DNA of 64,000 nt from Tianweitania aestuarii (GTDB lineage: Bacteria > Pseudomonadota > Alphaproteobacteria > Rhizobiales > Rhizobiaceae). This document shows, in pieces, positions 1 to 8,337 of the stretch. The position numbers and the translations under genes are program-made. The number at the start of each line of letters is the position of its first letter. Position 1 is the first letter of the stretch. Location of the stretch: NCBI RefSeq assembly GCF_018457165.1, contig NZ_JAFMNX010000002.1, positions 310,001 to 374,000 of the forward strand. The letters run 5' to 3'. The notes below the pieces were generated by a model. The model was not told the DNA's origin. It ran no database searches and was given only the letters and a program-made list of their open reading frames with translations.

Positions 1-1433
1 ATGCCCGCGCGCTCGACCTTGCGCGGTGCGGTGATTTCCTTCCAGGTCGACAGCGCGCGGTTGACGGCCGCAAAGGGCTGGCGCGCCACGAACTCGCCGT
101 GGCCGGGCTTGGCGTCGACTGTGTCTTCGGTGATCGCCAGTTCGCCGCGCGTGAACACGAAGCGCGGCAGGCCGGTGACTTCGACGCCTTCGAACACGTT
201 GTAGTCGATCACCGACTGCTGCGATCCGGCCGAAATCGTCTTCGAGCGCTTGGGGTCCCACACGATGATGTCGGCGTCCGATCCCTCGAGGATGGCGCCC
301 TTCTTGGGGTACATGTTCAGGATCTTGGCGATGTTGGTGGAGGTGACCGCCACGAACTCGTTCATGGTGAGCCGGCCGGTGGCGACGCCGCGCGTCCAAA
401 GAACCGGAAGCCGGTCTTCCAGCCCGCCGGTGCCGTTCGGGATCTTGGTGAAATCGTTCAAACCGGTGCGCTTCTGTTCGGTGGTGAAGGCGCAGTGATC
501 GGTGGCGACGACCTGAAGCGAGCCGGCCTGCAAACCGGCCCAGAGCGAATCCTGATGCTGCTTGTTGCGGAAAGGCGGGCTCATCACGCGGCGCGCGGCA
601 TGGTCCCAGTCCCCGTTCATGTATTCGGTTTCGTCGAGCACGAGATGCTGGATCAGCGGCTCGCCGAACACGCGCATGCCCTTCTGGCGCGCGCGCCGGA
701 TGGCTTCGTGGCTTTGTTCGCAGGAGACATGCACGACATAAAGCGGCGAATTCGCCATGTCGGCGATCATGATGGCGCGGTTGGTGGCCTCGCCCTCGAC
801 TTCCGCCGGACGGGAATAAGCGTGGGCTTCCGGGCCGTTATTGCCGGCGGCGAGAAGCTTCTGGCTGAGCGCTGCAACCACGTCGCCGTTTTCGGCATGA
901 ACGAGCGGCAGCGCGCCGAGATCGCTGCAGCGCTGGAAGGACGAGAACATTTCGTCGTCATCCACCATCAGCGAGCCCTTATAGGCCATGAAGTGCTTGA
1001 AGGTATTGATGCCGCGATCGACGACCTCGGCCATCTCGTTGAACACCTGCTCGCCCCACCAGGTGACCGCCATGTGGAAGGTGTAGTCGGTGGCCGCCTT
1101 GACCGACTTGTTGTCCCACATCTTAATGGCATCAAGCAGGGACTGGCCGGGGTTCGGAAGGCAGAAATCCACCACCATCGTGGTGCCGCCGGCAAGGGCG
1201 GCGCGCGTGCCGCTTTCGAAATCATCGGCGGAATAGGTGCCCATGAACGGCATTTCGAGATGGGTATGCGGATCGATGCCGCCAGGCATGACATAGCAGC
1301 CGGTGGCATCGAAGCTCTCGTCACCCGACAGATTCTGGCCGATCCTGGCGATCACACCACCCTCGATCAGCACATCCGCCTTGTAGGTGCGGTCTGCGGT
1401 GACGATCGTGCCGTTCTTTATGACTTTGGACAT
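1..1433 (-). CDS. hydA: Dihydropyrimidinase (C-terminus cut by window edge)
   Basis: Cytoplasmic amidohydrolase that opens the dihydrouracil/dihydrothymine ring to the N-carbamoyl-beta-amino acid, step 2 of reductive pyrimidine breakdown. Reading from the ATG at 1433 gives about 477 residues before the window ends; the family is usually about 480-490, so only the last few residues are missing. The binuclear metal site is visible: HTH at residues 56-58 (context GGIDPHTHLEMP), the lysine expected to be carbamylated at about 152 (MAYKGS), VHAEN, HVSCEQ and the catalytic aspartate at about 312 (ATDHCAF). It follows the carbamoyl-amino acid hydrolase gene by 52 bp on the same strand, consistent with one operon starting at the aminotransferase gene. 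D-hydantoinase activity is possible for the family, but the neighbours favour pyrimidine catabolism. Confidence 0.93.
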   Translation of the reverse strand, partial: MSKVIKNGTIVTADRTYKADVLIEGGVIARIGQNLSGDESFDATGCYVMPGGIDPHTHLEMPFMGTYSADDFESGTRAALAGGTTMVVDFCLPNPGQSLLDAIKMWDNKSVKAATDYTFHMAVTWWGEQVFNEMAEVVDRGINTFKHFMAYKGSLMVDDDEMFSSFQRCSDLGALPLVHAENGDVVAALSQKLLAAGNNGPEAHAYSRPAEVEGEATNRAIMIADMANSPLYVVHVSCEQSHEAIRRARQKGMRVFGEPLIQHLVLDETEYMNGDWDHAARRVMSPPFRNKQHQDSLWAGLQAGSLQVVATDHCAFTTEQKRTGLNDFTKIPNGTGGLEDRLPVLWTRGVATGRLTMNEFVAVTSTNIAKILNMYPKKGAILEGSDADIIVWDPKRSKTISAGSQQSVIDYNVFEGVEVTGLPRFVFTRGELAITEDTVDAKPGHGEFVARQPFAAVNRALSTWKEITAPRKVERAG

Positions 1434-1485
1434 GGAGTTCCCCAACTCTTTTTATGTGTGCGTCCAGGAGATCAGATGGATAGCG

Positions 1486-2736
1486 TCAACTGACGATCTC
1501 CGCTGTTTCGACGACGGCATGAAACAGCACGTCGCAGCCTGCGGACGCCCATTCTTTTGAAATTTCTTCCGCTTCGTTGTGGCTCAAGCCGTCGACGCAG
1601 GGGCAGAAGATCATGGCCGTCGGTGCGACGCGGTTGATCCAGCAAGCGTCGTGGCCAGCACCCGACACGATGTTGCGATGGGAGTAGCCGAGGCGGTCAG
1701 CGGCATCGCGCACGGCCTTGACGCAGGTCTCGTCAAAGGCGACCGGGTCGAAATGGCCGACCTGCTCGACCGCGGCGCTGATCTCCAGTGTTTCGCAGAT
1801 CGTTGCGATCCCGTCGCGGATGCGCGCATCCATCTCGTCCAGCACTTCCTTGTCGGGCGAGCGGATGTCGACCGTGAAGACGCATCTGCCGGCGATGATG
1901 TTGCGGGAATTCGGATAGACGTCCATATGGCCGATCGCGCCGACCGCGTCCGGCTGATAATCCATCGCGATCTCATGCACGAGCTCGGTGACGCGCGCCA
2001 TGCCGAGGCCGGCATTACGGCGCTTGGGCATCGGGGTCGAGCCTGTATGCGACTCCTTACCGGTCAGCGTGACCTGCAGCCATTTCAGCCCCTGGCCATG
2101 CGTGACGACGCCGATGTCAATCCCTTCATCCTCGAGGATAGGGCCCTGCTCGATATGAAGCTCGAAGAAGGCCTTCATCTTGCGGGCGCCGACCGGCTCC
2201 TCGCCTTTCCAGCCGATCCGCACGAGCTCATCGCCGAAGCGCTTCCCCTTGGCGTCGGTGCGGTCGTAAGCCCAATCTTGCTCCAGCATACCGGCAAAGA
2301 CGCCGGATGCGAGCATCGCAGGGACAAAGCGCGTGCCTTCCTCGTTGGTCCAGTTGGTGACCACGATCGGATGCTTCGTTCTGATGCCGAGATCATCGAG
2401 CGAGCGGATGATTTCGAGGCCGCCCAGCACGCCCAGCACGCCGTCATACTTGCCGCCGGTGGGCTGCGTATCGAGGTGGCTGCCGACATAAACCGGAAGC
2501 GCATTGGGGTCCGTTCCTTCGCGGCGAAAGAACATGGTGCCCATTTCATCGACGCCCATGGTGAGGCCTGCGGCTTCGCACCAGGACTGGAAGAGCTTGC
2601 GCCCTTCCCCGTCTTCATCGGTCAGCGTCTGACGATTGTTGCCGCCAGCGATGCCAGGCCCTATTTTGGCCATGTCCATCAGACTGTCCCAGAGCCGGTC
2701 GGAATTGATGCGCAGGTTCTCGCCGGGCGCGGCCAT
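1486..2736 (-). CDS. M20 family N-carbamoyl-beta-alanine amidohydrolase (beta-ureidopropionase type)
   Basis: Predicted 416-residue zinc-dependent amidohydrolase. The M20 metal ligands are visible: GSHLDTQPTGG (His87), GKYDGVLGV (Asp98), the NEEGTRF motif (Glu132/133) and HIEQGP near residue 195. This family (Zn-dependent hydrolase / hydantoinase-carbamoylase) splits N-carbamoyl amino acids, N-carbamoyl-beta-alanine or allantoate, releasing CO2 and ammonia. Placed between dihydropyrimidinase and a beta-alanine-type aminotransferase, and with preTA nearby, it is most likely the third step of reductive pyrimidine degradation (PydC role). That specificity is inferred from context; the sequence alone does not separate it from allantoate or L-carbamoylase relatives. 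Length matches the family (about 410-420). Confidence 0.9.
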   Translation of the reverse strand: MAAPGENLRINSDRLWDSLMDMAKIGPGIAGGNNRQTLTDEDGEGRKLFQSWCEAAGLTMGVDEMGTMFFRREGTDPNALPVYVGSHLDTQPTGGKYDGVLGVLGGLEIIRSLDDLGIRTKHPIVVTNWTNEEGTRFVPAMLASGVFAGMLEQDWAYDRTDAKGKRFGDELVRIGWKGEEPVGARKMKAFFELHIEQGPILEDEGIDIGVVTHGQGLKWLQVTLTGKESHTGSTPMPKRRNAGLGMARVTELVHEIAMDYQPDAVGAIGHMDVYPNSRNIIAGRCVFTVDIRSPDKEVLDEMDARIRDGIATICETLEISAAVEQVGHFDPVAFDETCVKAVRDAADRLGYSHRNIVSGAGHDACWINRVAPTAMIFCPCVDGLSHNEAEEISKEWASAGCDVLFHAVVETAEIVS

Positions 2737-2771
2737 TCATTGCTCCCCAATGCAACGTCGTTGCAGTTCAT

Positions 2772-2800
2772 CGCTGCGGCCACCGTTGGCAGCCGCAGCG
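2772..2800 (-). repeat. Intercistronic hairpin behind the aminotransferase gene
   Basis: A perfect 9-bp inverted repeat (CGCTGCGGC, 11-nt loop, GCCGCAGCG) lies 12 bp past the aminotransferase stop and before the hydrolase start. No T-run follows on the minus strand, so it is more likely an mRNA-stabilising or partial attenuator stem than a full terminator. Confidence 0.55.
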
Positions 2801-2812
2801 ATCATCCTCCTT

Positions 2813-4138
2813 TTAGTCCACCGCCCGCAACACGGCGCGGACGTGGTCGATCAGTTCGTCGATTTGCCCCTTCGAAATGATGAGCGGCGGCGAAAGCGCG
2901 ATGATGTCGCCGGTGGTGCGGATCAGCGCGCCACGCTCGAACGCCTTGATGAAGGCCGAGAAGGCACGCTTGGTCGGCTCGCCGGCAATCGGGTCCAGCT
3001 CGATTGCGCCGACAAGGCCGATGTTGCGGATATCGATCACATGCGGCTCATCCTTGAGCGAATGCAGCGCTTCTTCGAAATACGGCGCGATTTCGGGTCC
3101 GCGTGTGAGCAGCCCTTCTTCCTTGTAGGTCTCAAGCGTGGCCAGACCGGCGGCAGAGGCGAGCGGATTGCCCGAATAGGTGTAGCCGTGTGCGAATTCG
3201 ATGAGATGCTCCGGCCCGTTCATGAAGGCGTCGTGGATCTCGCTCGTCACGAACACGGCGCCCATCGGCACGACACCATTTGTGACGCCCTTGGCGGTAA
3301 TCATGATATCCGGCTTCACGCCGAAATAATCCACCGCAAACGGCGTGCCGAGGCGGCCAAACCCGGTGATGACCTCGTCGAAGATCAGCAGAATGCCGTG
3401 CTTGTCGCAGATCTGGCGCAGCTTCTGGAGATAGCCCTTCGGCGGAACCAGAACCCCTGTGGACCCGGCGACCGGCTCGACGATGACGGCAGCGATCGTC
3501 GACGCATCATGCAGCGTGACGATGCGTTCGAGCTCGTCGGCGAGTTCGGCGCCATGCTCGGGAACGCCCTTGGTGAAGCTGTTCTTGGCAGGCTGATGAG
3601 TGTGCGGCAGATGATCCACGCCGGTCAGCAGCGTGCCGAACATCTTGCGGTTGCCGACAATGCCGCCCACCGAAATGCCGCCGAAGTTGACGCCATGATA
3701 ACCGCGCTCGCGGCCGATCAGGCGGGTGCGCGAGCCCTGGCCCTTCACGCGCTGATAGGCTAGCGCGATCTTCAGCGCCGTTTCAACCGACTCGGATCCG
3801 GAATTGGTGAAGAAGACGTGGTTCAGCCCGTCCGGCGCCATATCCACAAGGCGGTTGGCGAATTCGAACGCGATCGGATGGCCCATCTGGAAGGCCGGCG
3901 CATAATCGAGCTCGGCAGCCTGATGCTGGATGGCTTCAACGATCTTCGGCCGGCAGTGACCGGCATTGACGCACCACAGACCCGCCGTGCCATCCAGGAT
4001 CTGGCGGCCATCGGCTGATGTGTAATGCATGTCCTTTGCAGCCACCAGCATGCGCGGCGACTGCTTGAATTGCCGGTTCGCCGTGAACGGCATCCAGAAA
4101 GCGGAAAGGTCGTTGGGGGCGTTAACCCGGTTCAGCAT
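2813..4138 (-). CDS. Class III omega-amino acid:pyruvate aminotransferase (beta-alanine type)
   Basis: A 441-residue PLP-dependent transaminase of fold type I, subgroup III. Visible features are the N-terminal WMPFTANRQFK stretch typical of beta-alanine:pyruvate and related aminotransferases, NSGSESVETALK (phosphate-binding region), ERGYHGVNFGG, the LLIFDEVITGFGR motif and the PLP lysine at about 283 in ITAKGVTNG. In the pathway it would convert beta-alanine or beta-aminoisobutyrate to malonate or methylmalonate semialdehyde with pyruvate as acceptor, the step after the N-carbamoyl hydrolase. It is the first gene of the minus-strand operon and is divergent from rutR, with a shared 230-bp promoter region. 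Substrate is inferred from sequence type and context; GABA or taurine use cannot be excluded. Confidence 0.92.
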   Translation of the reverse strand: MLNRVNAPNDLSAFWMPFTANRQFKQSPRMLVAAKDMHYTSADGRQILDGTAGLWCVNAGHCRPKIVEAIQHQAAELDYAPAFQMGHPIAFEFANRLVDMAPDGLNHVFFTNSGSESVETALKIALAYQRVKGQGSRTRLIGRERGYHGVNFGGISVGGIVGNRKMFGTLLTGVDHLPHTHQPAKNSFTKGVPEHGAELADELERIVTLHDASTIAAVIVEPVAGSTGVLVPPKGYLQKLRQICDKHGILLIFDEVITGFGRLGTPFAVDYFGVKPDIMITAKGVTNGVVPMGAVFVTSEIHDAFMNGPEHLIEFAHGYTYSGNPLASAAGLATLETYKEEGLLTRGPEIAPYFEEALHSLKDEPHVIDIRNIGLVGAIELDPIAGEPTKRAFSAFIKAFERGALIRTTGDIIALSPPLIISKGQIDELIDHVRAVLRAVD

Positions 4139-4306
4139 GCTTCAGTCTCCTTGCTCTCACCCCGTGCGTGCATCACGGCAATGGCTTGGGATTCCACACC
4201 ATTTCTGCCGGCAATTTTGACCGAACGGGCAAAGGTTAGCATTGCCGCAGGGGCGGTCAAGCAGATACTAATCGAGCGCAAGCGGGTGGCGGGCGCACCA
4301 CCCGAC

Positions 4307-4336
4307 GCAATCAACTGGTCCAGCCTTTTGGTCCAG
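4307..4336. promoter_or_regulatory. RutR-like operator region between aminotransferase and rutR
   Basis: The 11-mer ATCAACTGGTC at 4310-4320 also occurs at 7846-7856 before preT. Aligned to the E. coli RutR consensus (TTGACCA, 2 bp, TGGTCAA), 4307-4322 matches only 9 of 14 positions, mainly in the right half. A second TGGTCCAG at 4329-4336 repeats the one at 4316-4323 in the same orientation, 13 bp apart. The site is about 47 bp before the rutR start and about 170 bp before the divergent aminotransferase start, so it could serve both. Weaker than the preT site. Confidence 0.55.
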
Positions 4337-4368
4337 AGCACAAGAGCTGAGCAGATCGACGGAGCTTC

Positions 4369-5004
4369 GTGATCATTGTGGATGCAGTTGCTCCTCGAAC
4401 ACGCATTCAGGCCGAAAAGCGCGAGCTGATCCTCGAAGCGGCGCTCGACATCTTTTCCCGCCATGGCTTTCGAGGCGCGACCATCGACCGCATCGCGGAT
4501 GCGGCCGGTATGTCGAAGCCCAATCTGCTTTATTATTTCCGGCGCAAGGACGACATCTATTCGGCCCTGATGCAGCGCCTGCTCGATACGTGGCTGCAGC
4601 CGCTGCGCGCCCTCGACGATGTCGGCGATCCCCTGACGGAGCTGCGCGGCTATATCCGTCGCAAGCTGGAAATGTCGCGCGATTATCCCCGCGAAAGCCG
4701 GCTTTTCGCCAACGAGATCCTGGAAGGCGCGCCGCGCATCATGCCGATGATCGCAGGCGAACTGAAAACGCTGGTCGACGAAAAAGTGGCGGTGATCCGG
4801 GGTTGGATGAAAGCCGGCAGGATCGCGCGCACCGATCCGCATCATCTGATCTTCTCTATCTGGGCAACAACACAGCATTATGCCGACTTCGATGTTCAAG
4901 TGCGCGCAGTGCTCGGCCCCGACAAGGGTGCTGCCGGGCGTTACGAGGATGCAGCGCGGTTTCTGGAGCAGTTGTTCATTGAGGGGTTGCGGCCAAAGGG
5001 CTGA
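4369..5004 (+). CDS. rutR: TetR-family regulator of pyrimidine catabolism, RutR type
   Basis: A 211-residue TetR protein. The N-terminal helix-turn-helix runs roughly over residues 25-65 (GATIDRIADAAGMSKPNLLYYFRRKDD), and the C-terminal ligand domain closely follows E. coli RutR: conserved stretches include LEMSRDYP.ESRLFANE, LKTLVDEK, LIFSIWATTQHYADF and EGLRP at the end. RutR binds uracil/thymine and releases its operators. The start used is GTG at 4369, preceded by GGAG five bases upstream; a second GTG three codons later is also possible. Divergent from the aminotransferase-hydrolase-hydA operon and convergent with preTA, placing the regulator between the two operons it most likely controls. 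Operator-like sequences are at 4307-4336 and 7843-7858. Confidence 0.9.
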   Translation: MIIVDAVAPRTRIQAEKRELILEAALDIFSRHGFRGATIDRIADAAGMSKPNLLYYFRRKDDIYSALMQRLLDTWLQPLRALDDVGDPLTELRGYIRRKLEMSRDYPRESRLFANEILEGAPRIMPMIAGELKTLVDEKVAVIRGWMKAGRIARTDPHHLIFSIWATTQHYADFDVQVRAVLGPDKGAAGRYEDAARFLEQLFIEGLRPKG

Positions 5005-5020
5005 CCTGCCTTTCGATGAA

Positions 5021-5043
5021 GGGAGGCAGGCCTCACGCCTCCC
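5021..5043. terminator. Hairpin between convergent rutR and preA
   Basis: A perfect 7-bp inverted repeat (GGGAGGC, 9-nt loop, GCCTCCC) fills the 39-bp gap between the rutR stop and the preA stop. No clear T-run follows on either strand, so termination in both directions is plausible but not certain. Confidence 0.45.
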
Positions 5044-6381
5044 TCACTCCGCGGGCTCCGGCACCTGAACGGGCGTTGGTTTTTGCGCCATCGGGTTGTT
5101 TGGATGTTGCGTCCAGTTGGCGTAGGTGGGCTGCACCACCTTGCCGGTGCGCCGGTCAAGCTCGCCTGCGGCAAGCGGGATCATGTCGATGCAGCCGGAC
5201 ACCGGGCAGACATTGACGCACAGGTTGCAGCCGACGCATTCCTCCTCGATCACCTCAAAGTGCCGGGCGCCGTCCACGAGATGGGTGATCGCCTGGTGCG
5301 AGGTGTCCTCGCAGGCGATGTGACAGCGGCCGCATTTGATGCACAGATCCTGATTGATCTTGGCCTTGGTGACATAGTTGAGGTTGAGGTACTGCCAGTC
5401 CGTGACGTTCGGCGTGGCGCGGCCGATCACGTCGTCGAGCGTCGCGTGCCCCTTCTCGTCCATCCAGCTCTTGAGGCCTTCGATCATTTCCTGAACGATC
5501 TTGAAGCCATAGGTCATCGCCGCCGTGCAGACCTGCACATTGCCGGCGCCCAGCGCCAGGAACTCGGCCGCATCGCGCCATGTGGTAACGCCACCGATGC
5601 CCGAGATCGGAAGGCCGCGCGTTTCCCCATCCCGCGCAATCTCGGCCACCATGTTGAGCGCGATCGGCTTCACGGCCGGGCCGCAATAGCCGCCATGACT
5701 GCCGCGCCCATCGATCGAGGGTTCGGGCGAAAAACTGTCGAGGTTGACGGCGGTGATGGAAGAGATCGTGTTGATCAACGACACGGCGTCGGCCCCGCCA
5801 CGCTTGGCCGCGCGCGCGGGATACCGAATGTCGGTGATGTTGGGCGTCAGCTTCACGATCACCGGCATGCGCGTATATTGCTTGCACCAGCGCGCCACCA
5901 TTTCGATATATTCCGGCACCTGGCCAACGGCCGATCCCATGCCGCGCTCGCTCATGCCATGCGGGCAGCCGAAATTCAGTTCGATGCCGTCGACTTCCGT
6001 TTCCTCCACCAGCGGCAGGATCGCCTTCCAGGCCTCTTCTTCGCAGGGCACCATGATGGAAGCGATGATGGCGCGGTCCGGCCAGTCCTTCTTGACCTGC
6101 TTCATTTCCTGCAGGTTGAGCTGCAGGTTCCGGTCGGTAATGAGCTCGATATTGTTCAAGCCGAGCAGCCGGCGATCCGCACCCCAGATCGCGCCGTATC
6201 GCGGACCGTTGACGTTGACAACGGGCGGCCCCTCCTCACCCAGCGTCTTCCAGACGACACCGCCCCAACCTGCCTGAAAGGCGCGCACGACGTTGTAGGC
6301 CTTGTCGGTGGGCGGCGCGGAAGCGAGCCAGAACGGATTAGGTGACTTGATGCCAATGAAGTTGTTGCGGATGTCAGCCAT
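5044..6381 (-). CDS. preA: NAD-dependent dihydropyrimidine dehydrogenase subunit PreA
   Basis: Predicted 445-residue flavoprotein/iron-sulfur subunit that, with PreT, reduces uracil and thymine to the 5,6-dihydro forms using NAD(P)H. The first about 320 residues form the FMN-binding TIM barrel of the dihydroorotate dehydrogenase family (SPNPFWLASAPPTDK, ELNFGCPHGMSERGMG, SHGGYCGPAVKP, ISGIGGV). The C-terminal part carries two ferredoxin-type 4Fe-4S motifs, CIKCGRCHIAC and CVGCNLCVNVCPVSGC. The ATG at 6381 is preferred over one five codons upstream because GAGGGA lies just before it and it begins with the conserved MADIRNNF. It starts 11 bp after the preT stop, so the two are co-transcribed and probably co-translated. 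Confidence 0.95.
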   Translation of the reverse strand: MADIRNNFIGIKSPNPFWLASAPPTDKAYNVVRAFQAGWGGVVWKTLGEEGPPVVNVNGPRYGAIWGADRRLLGLNNIELITDRNLQLNLQEMKQVKKDWPDRAIIASIMVPCEEEAWKAILPLVEETEVDGIELNFGCPHGMSERGMGSAVGQVPEYIEMVARWCKQYTRMPVIVKLTPNITDIRYPARAAKRGGADAVSLINTISSITAVNLDSFSPEPSIDGRGSHGGYCGPAVKPIALNMVAEIARDGETRGLPISGIGGVTTWRDAAEFLALGAGNVQVCTAAMTYGFKIVQEMIEGLKSWMDEKGHATLDDVIGRATPNVTDWQYLNLNYVTKAKINQDLCIKCGRCHIACEDTSHQAITHLVDGARHFEVIEEECVGCNLCVNVCPVSGCIDMIPLAAGELDRRTGKVVQPTYANWTQHPNNPMAQKPTPVQVPEPAE

Positions 6382-6392
6382 GATCCGTTCCC

Positions 6393-7781
6393 TCAAACGC
6401 GTTCGAGCATGGCAGGCGCGACAGCCTCGCCTTGGGTGAGCATGCGGTGAATGCTTTCAGCGGCGTCGCGCCCCTGGGCCGTCGCCGAGACGGTGAGGTC
6501 TTCGCCAAGCGACACGCAGTCGCCACCGGCCCAGACGTTCGGCAGCGACGTGCGGCCTTCGGCGTCAACGCGGATCTTGCCGCCTTCGAAGGCGGTGGCT
6601 TCACCCGACCCATTCAGGACTTTCGGCCGGAAGCTCTGCCCGATGGCCCGAAACACCTGATCGACCTCGATCACCATCGTTTCGCCCGTGCCGACCAGCC
6701 GATCGCCTTCGATGGTCGTGTGTTCGAGCTCGATGCCGGTGACCTTGCCGCCTTCCGACAGCACGCGCTTGGGTGCCACCCAGTGGCGGATCACGACACC
6801 GTTTGCGGTTGCGAGATCCTGTTCATAGCCCGACGCATTCATCTGCTCCTTGCCACGCCGATAGGAGATCGTGACCTCTTCGGCGCCAAGCAGCTTGGCC
6901 TGAATGGCAGCGTCGATTGCGGTCATGCCGCCGCCGATCACCACCACGCGCCTGCCGATCGGCAAGGCAGCCTTGTCTTCGGCCTGCCGCAAGGCTGCGA
7001 TGAAATCGACCGCGTTTTCGGTGCCCGTCGCGTCCTCGCCTTCAGTGCGCAAGGCATTGACGCCGGCAAGCCCCATGCCCAGGAACACGGCATCGAAGTC
7101 AGCGGTCAGTTCGGACAGCGAGAAATCGCGGCCCAGCATGCGATCATGCTTGATCTCGATGCCGCCGATGCCAAGGATGTAGTCAACCTCAGCCTGCGCG
7201 AAGTCGTTGGTGCTCTTGTAGGTGGCGATGCCATATTCGTTGAGGCCGCCGGCTTTTGGCCGGGCTTCAAAAATCGTGACATTGTGCCCGTGCATGGACA
7301 ATCGATGCGCCGCCGCCAGACCTGCGGGACCGGCGCCCACCACGGCGACCCGTTTGCCCGTCGACGCTTCGCGGCTGTAGAACTGCTTGTTCTGGGCCAT
7401 TGCAGTGTCGGTGGCATAGCGCTGCAGCATGCCGATCTTGACCGGCTTGCCTTCCGCGATTTCGCGGACGCAGACTTCTTCGCACAGCGTTTCGGTGGGG
7501 CAAACACGGGCGCACATGCCACCCATGATGTTCTGGTCGAAGATCGTCTTGGCGGCACCGATCGCATTGCCGGTGGAGATCTCGCGAATGAACAGCGGAA
7601 TGTCGATCGATGTCGGACATGCCTGCATGCAGGGCGCATCATAGCAGAAGTAACACCGATCGCTTTCAACAAGCGCCTCATGCCGATCGAACGGCGGATG
7701 AAGATCGGCGAAGTTTTCGGCAAGCTGGGTCGGCGAGAGCCGAGCGCCCACAATGCCTCCCTTTGAAAGGCGTACGTTCAT
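6393..7781 (-). CDS. preT: NAD(P)-dependent dihydropyrimidine dehydrogenase subunit PreT
   Basis: A 462-residue FAD/iron-sulfur electron-input subunit, related to the glutamate synthase small chain. N-terminal cysteines at about 43, 46, 51, 55 (CYFCYDAPCMQACP) and 90, 94, 100, 104 (CARVCPTETLCEEVC) match the adrenodoxin-reductase-like 4Fe-4S domain. The FAD-binding motif VVGAGPAGLAAA is near residue 148 and the NAD(P)-binding GGGMTAIDAA in the second half. The GGDCVSLGEDLTVSATAQGRDAA-like region near the C-terminus is the flavin-binding tail. It forms the heteromer with PreA encoded directly downstream. A strong RutR-like box lies about 62 bp upstream of the start codon. Confidence 0.95.
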   Translation of the reverse strand: MNVRLSKGGIVGARLSPTQLAENFADLHPPFDRHEALVESDRCYFCYDAPCMQACPTSIDIPLFIREISTGNAIGAAKTIFDQNIMGGMCARVCPTETLCEEVCVREIAEGKPVKIGMLQRYATDTAMAQNKQFYSREASTGKRVAVVGAGPAGLAAAHRLSMHGHNVTIFEARPKAGGLNEYGIATYKSTNDFAQAEVDYILGIGGIEIKHDRMLGRDFSLSELTADFDAVFLGMGLAGVNALRTEGEDATGTENAVDFIAALRQAEDKAALPIGRRVVVIGGGMTAIDAAIQAKLLGAEEVTISYRRGKEQMNASGYEQDLATANGVVIRHWVAPKRVLSEGGKVTGIELEHTTIEGDRLVGTGETMVIEVDQVFRAIGQSFRPKVLNGSGEATAFEGGKIRVDAEGRTSLPNVWAGGDCVSLGEDLTVSATAQGRDAAESIHRMLTQGEAVAPAMLERV

Positions 7782-7842
7782 CGATGTTCCCCGTAGCTGG
7801 CTTTAACGCTGGCTTTTAAGGGACGCTACCACGTCGAAAATT

Positions 7843-7858
7843 TTTATCAACTGGTCAA
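7843..7858. promoter_or_regulatory. RutR-like operator upstream of preTA
   Basis: The 16-mer TTTATCAACTGGTCAA matches the E. coli RutR consensus (TTGACCA, 2-bp spacer, TGGTCAA) at 12 of 14 defined positions; the right half-site is perfect. It is about 62 bp before the preT start. The core ATCAACTGGTC recurs in the rutR/aminotransferase intergenic region. Binding and repression are inferred from the presence of a RutR-type gene in the same cluster. Confidence 0.75.
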
Positions 7859-7974
7859 AACACAGATAAAGCAAAATGAAAGAAGAGGCTCAGTCTCCTG
7901 TTTTGCTTGCCATCATCTCCATGAAGCCGGCGTCAGCTCGCTTGAACAAAGGCAATGCTTGAGCCCGACAAAGA

Positions 7975-8003
7975 AAAGAGCAGCCGGCTCGCGACTGCTC
8001 TTT
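7975..8003 (-). terminator. Rho-independent terminator behind the DUF3072 gene
   Basis: On the minus strand AAAGAGCAG, an 11-nt loop and CTGCTCTTT form a perfect 9-bp stem, followed by TCTTTG. It lies about 45 bp past the DUF3072 stop and would end the ABC transporter/DUF3072 transcript before the preTA promoter. Confidence 0.75.
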
Positions 8004-8047
8004 CAAGACTTGGACATGTCGTGTTCTTTGGAAGCAGGCGTTTCGCC

Positions 8048-8275
8048 TTATTCCATGCCGGATTTTTCACGCAGGGCATCGATGCGCTTGGAGGCCTCGG
8101 CCTTGCTGATGTCCTCGGCATAAGCCTCGGGATCATGCGCCTTTTCCGAAAGCGTCTTCAGATAGGACCGCTGCGCGCCGGTCATCGGCTCGTCGCCCGT
8201 GACCCAATCATCCGGGTCCTTTTCGGCGTTATCGGTGGGATGGTTCTTCGGGTTCAGCTCGTCTTCGTCAGCCAT
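8048..8275 (-). CDS. DUF3072 domain protein
   Basis: A 75-residue, highly charged protein with no signal peptide or membrane segment. The central MTGAQRSYLKTLSEKA followed by an alternating acidic/basic helix (EDISKAEASKRIDALREKSG) is the pattern of the DUF3072 family, whose function is not known. It follows the fused transporter ATPase gene by 62 bp on the same strand and precedes a good terminator, so it may be the last gene of that operon; a separate promoter is also possible. Assignment is to family only. Confidence 0.8.
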   Translation of the reverse strand: MADEDELNPKNHPTDNAEKDPDDWVTGDEPMTGAQRSYLKTLSEKAHDPEAYAEDISKAEASKRIDALREKSGME

Positions 8276-8337
8276 AACAGCACCTCTTGTTTCGACAAGA
8301 ACAATGCACGAACATGATGGATGTTCCGAATCCGCGC

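Noticed and set aside
4307-4336. A second full RutR palindrome before rutR
   Set aside because: Only the right half-site and spacer agree well; the left half differs at most positions. Kept as an operator-like region with lower confidence and not called a consensus site.
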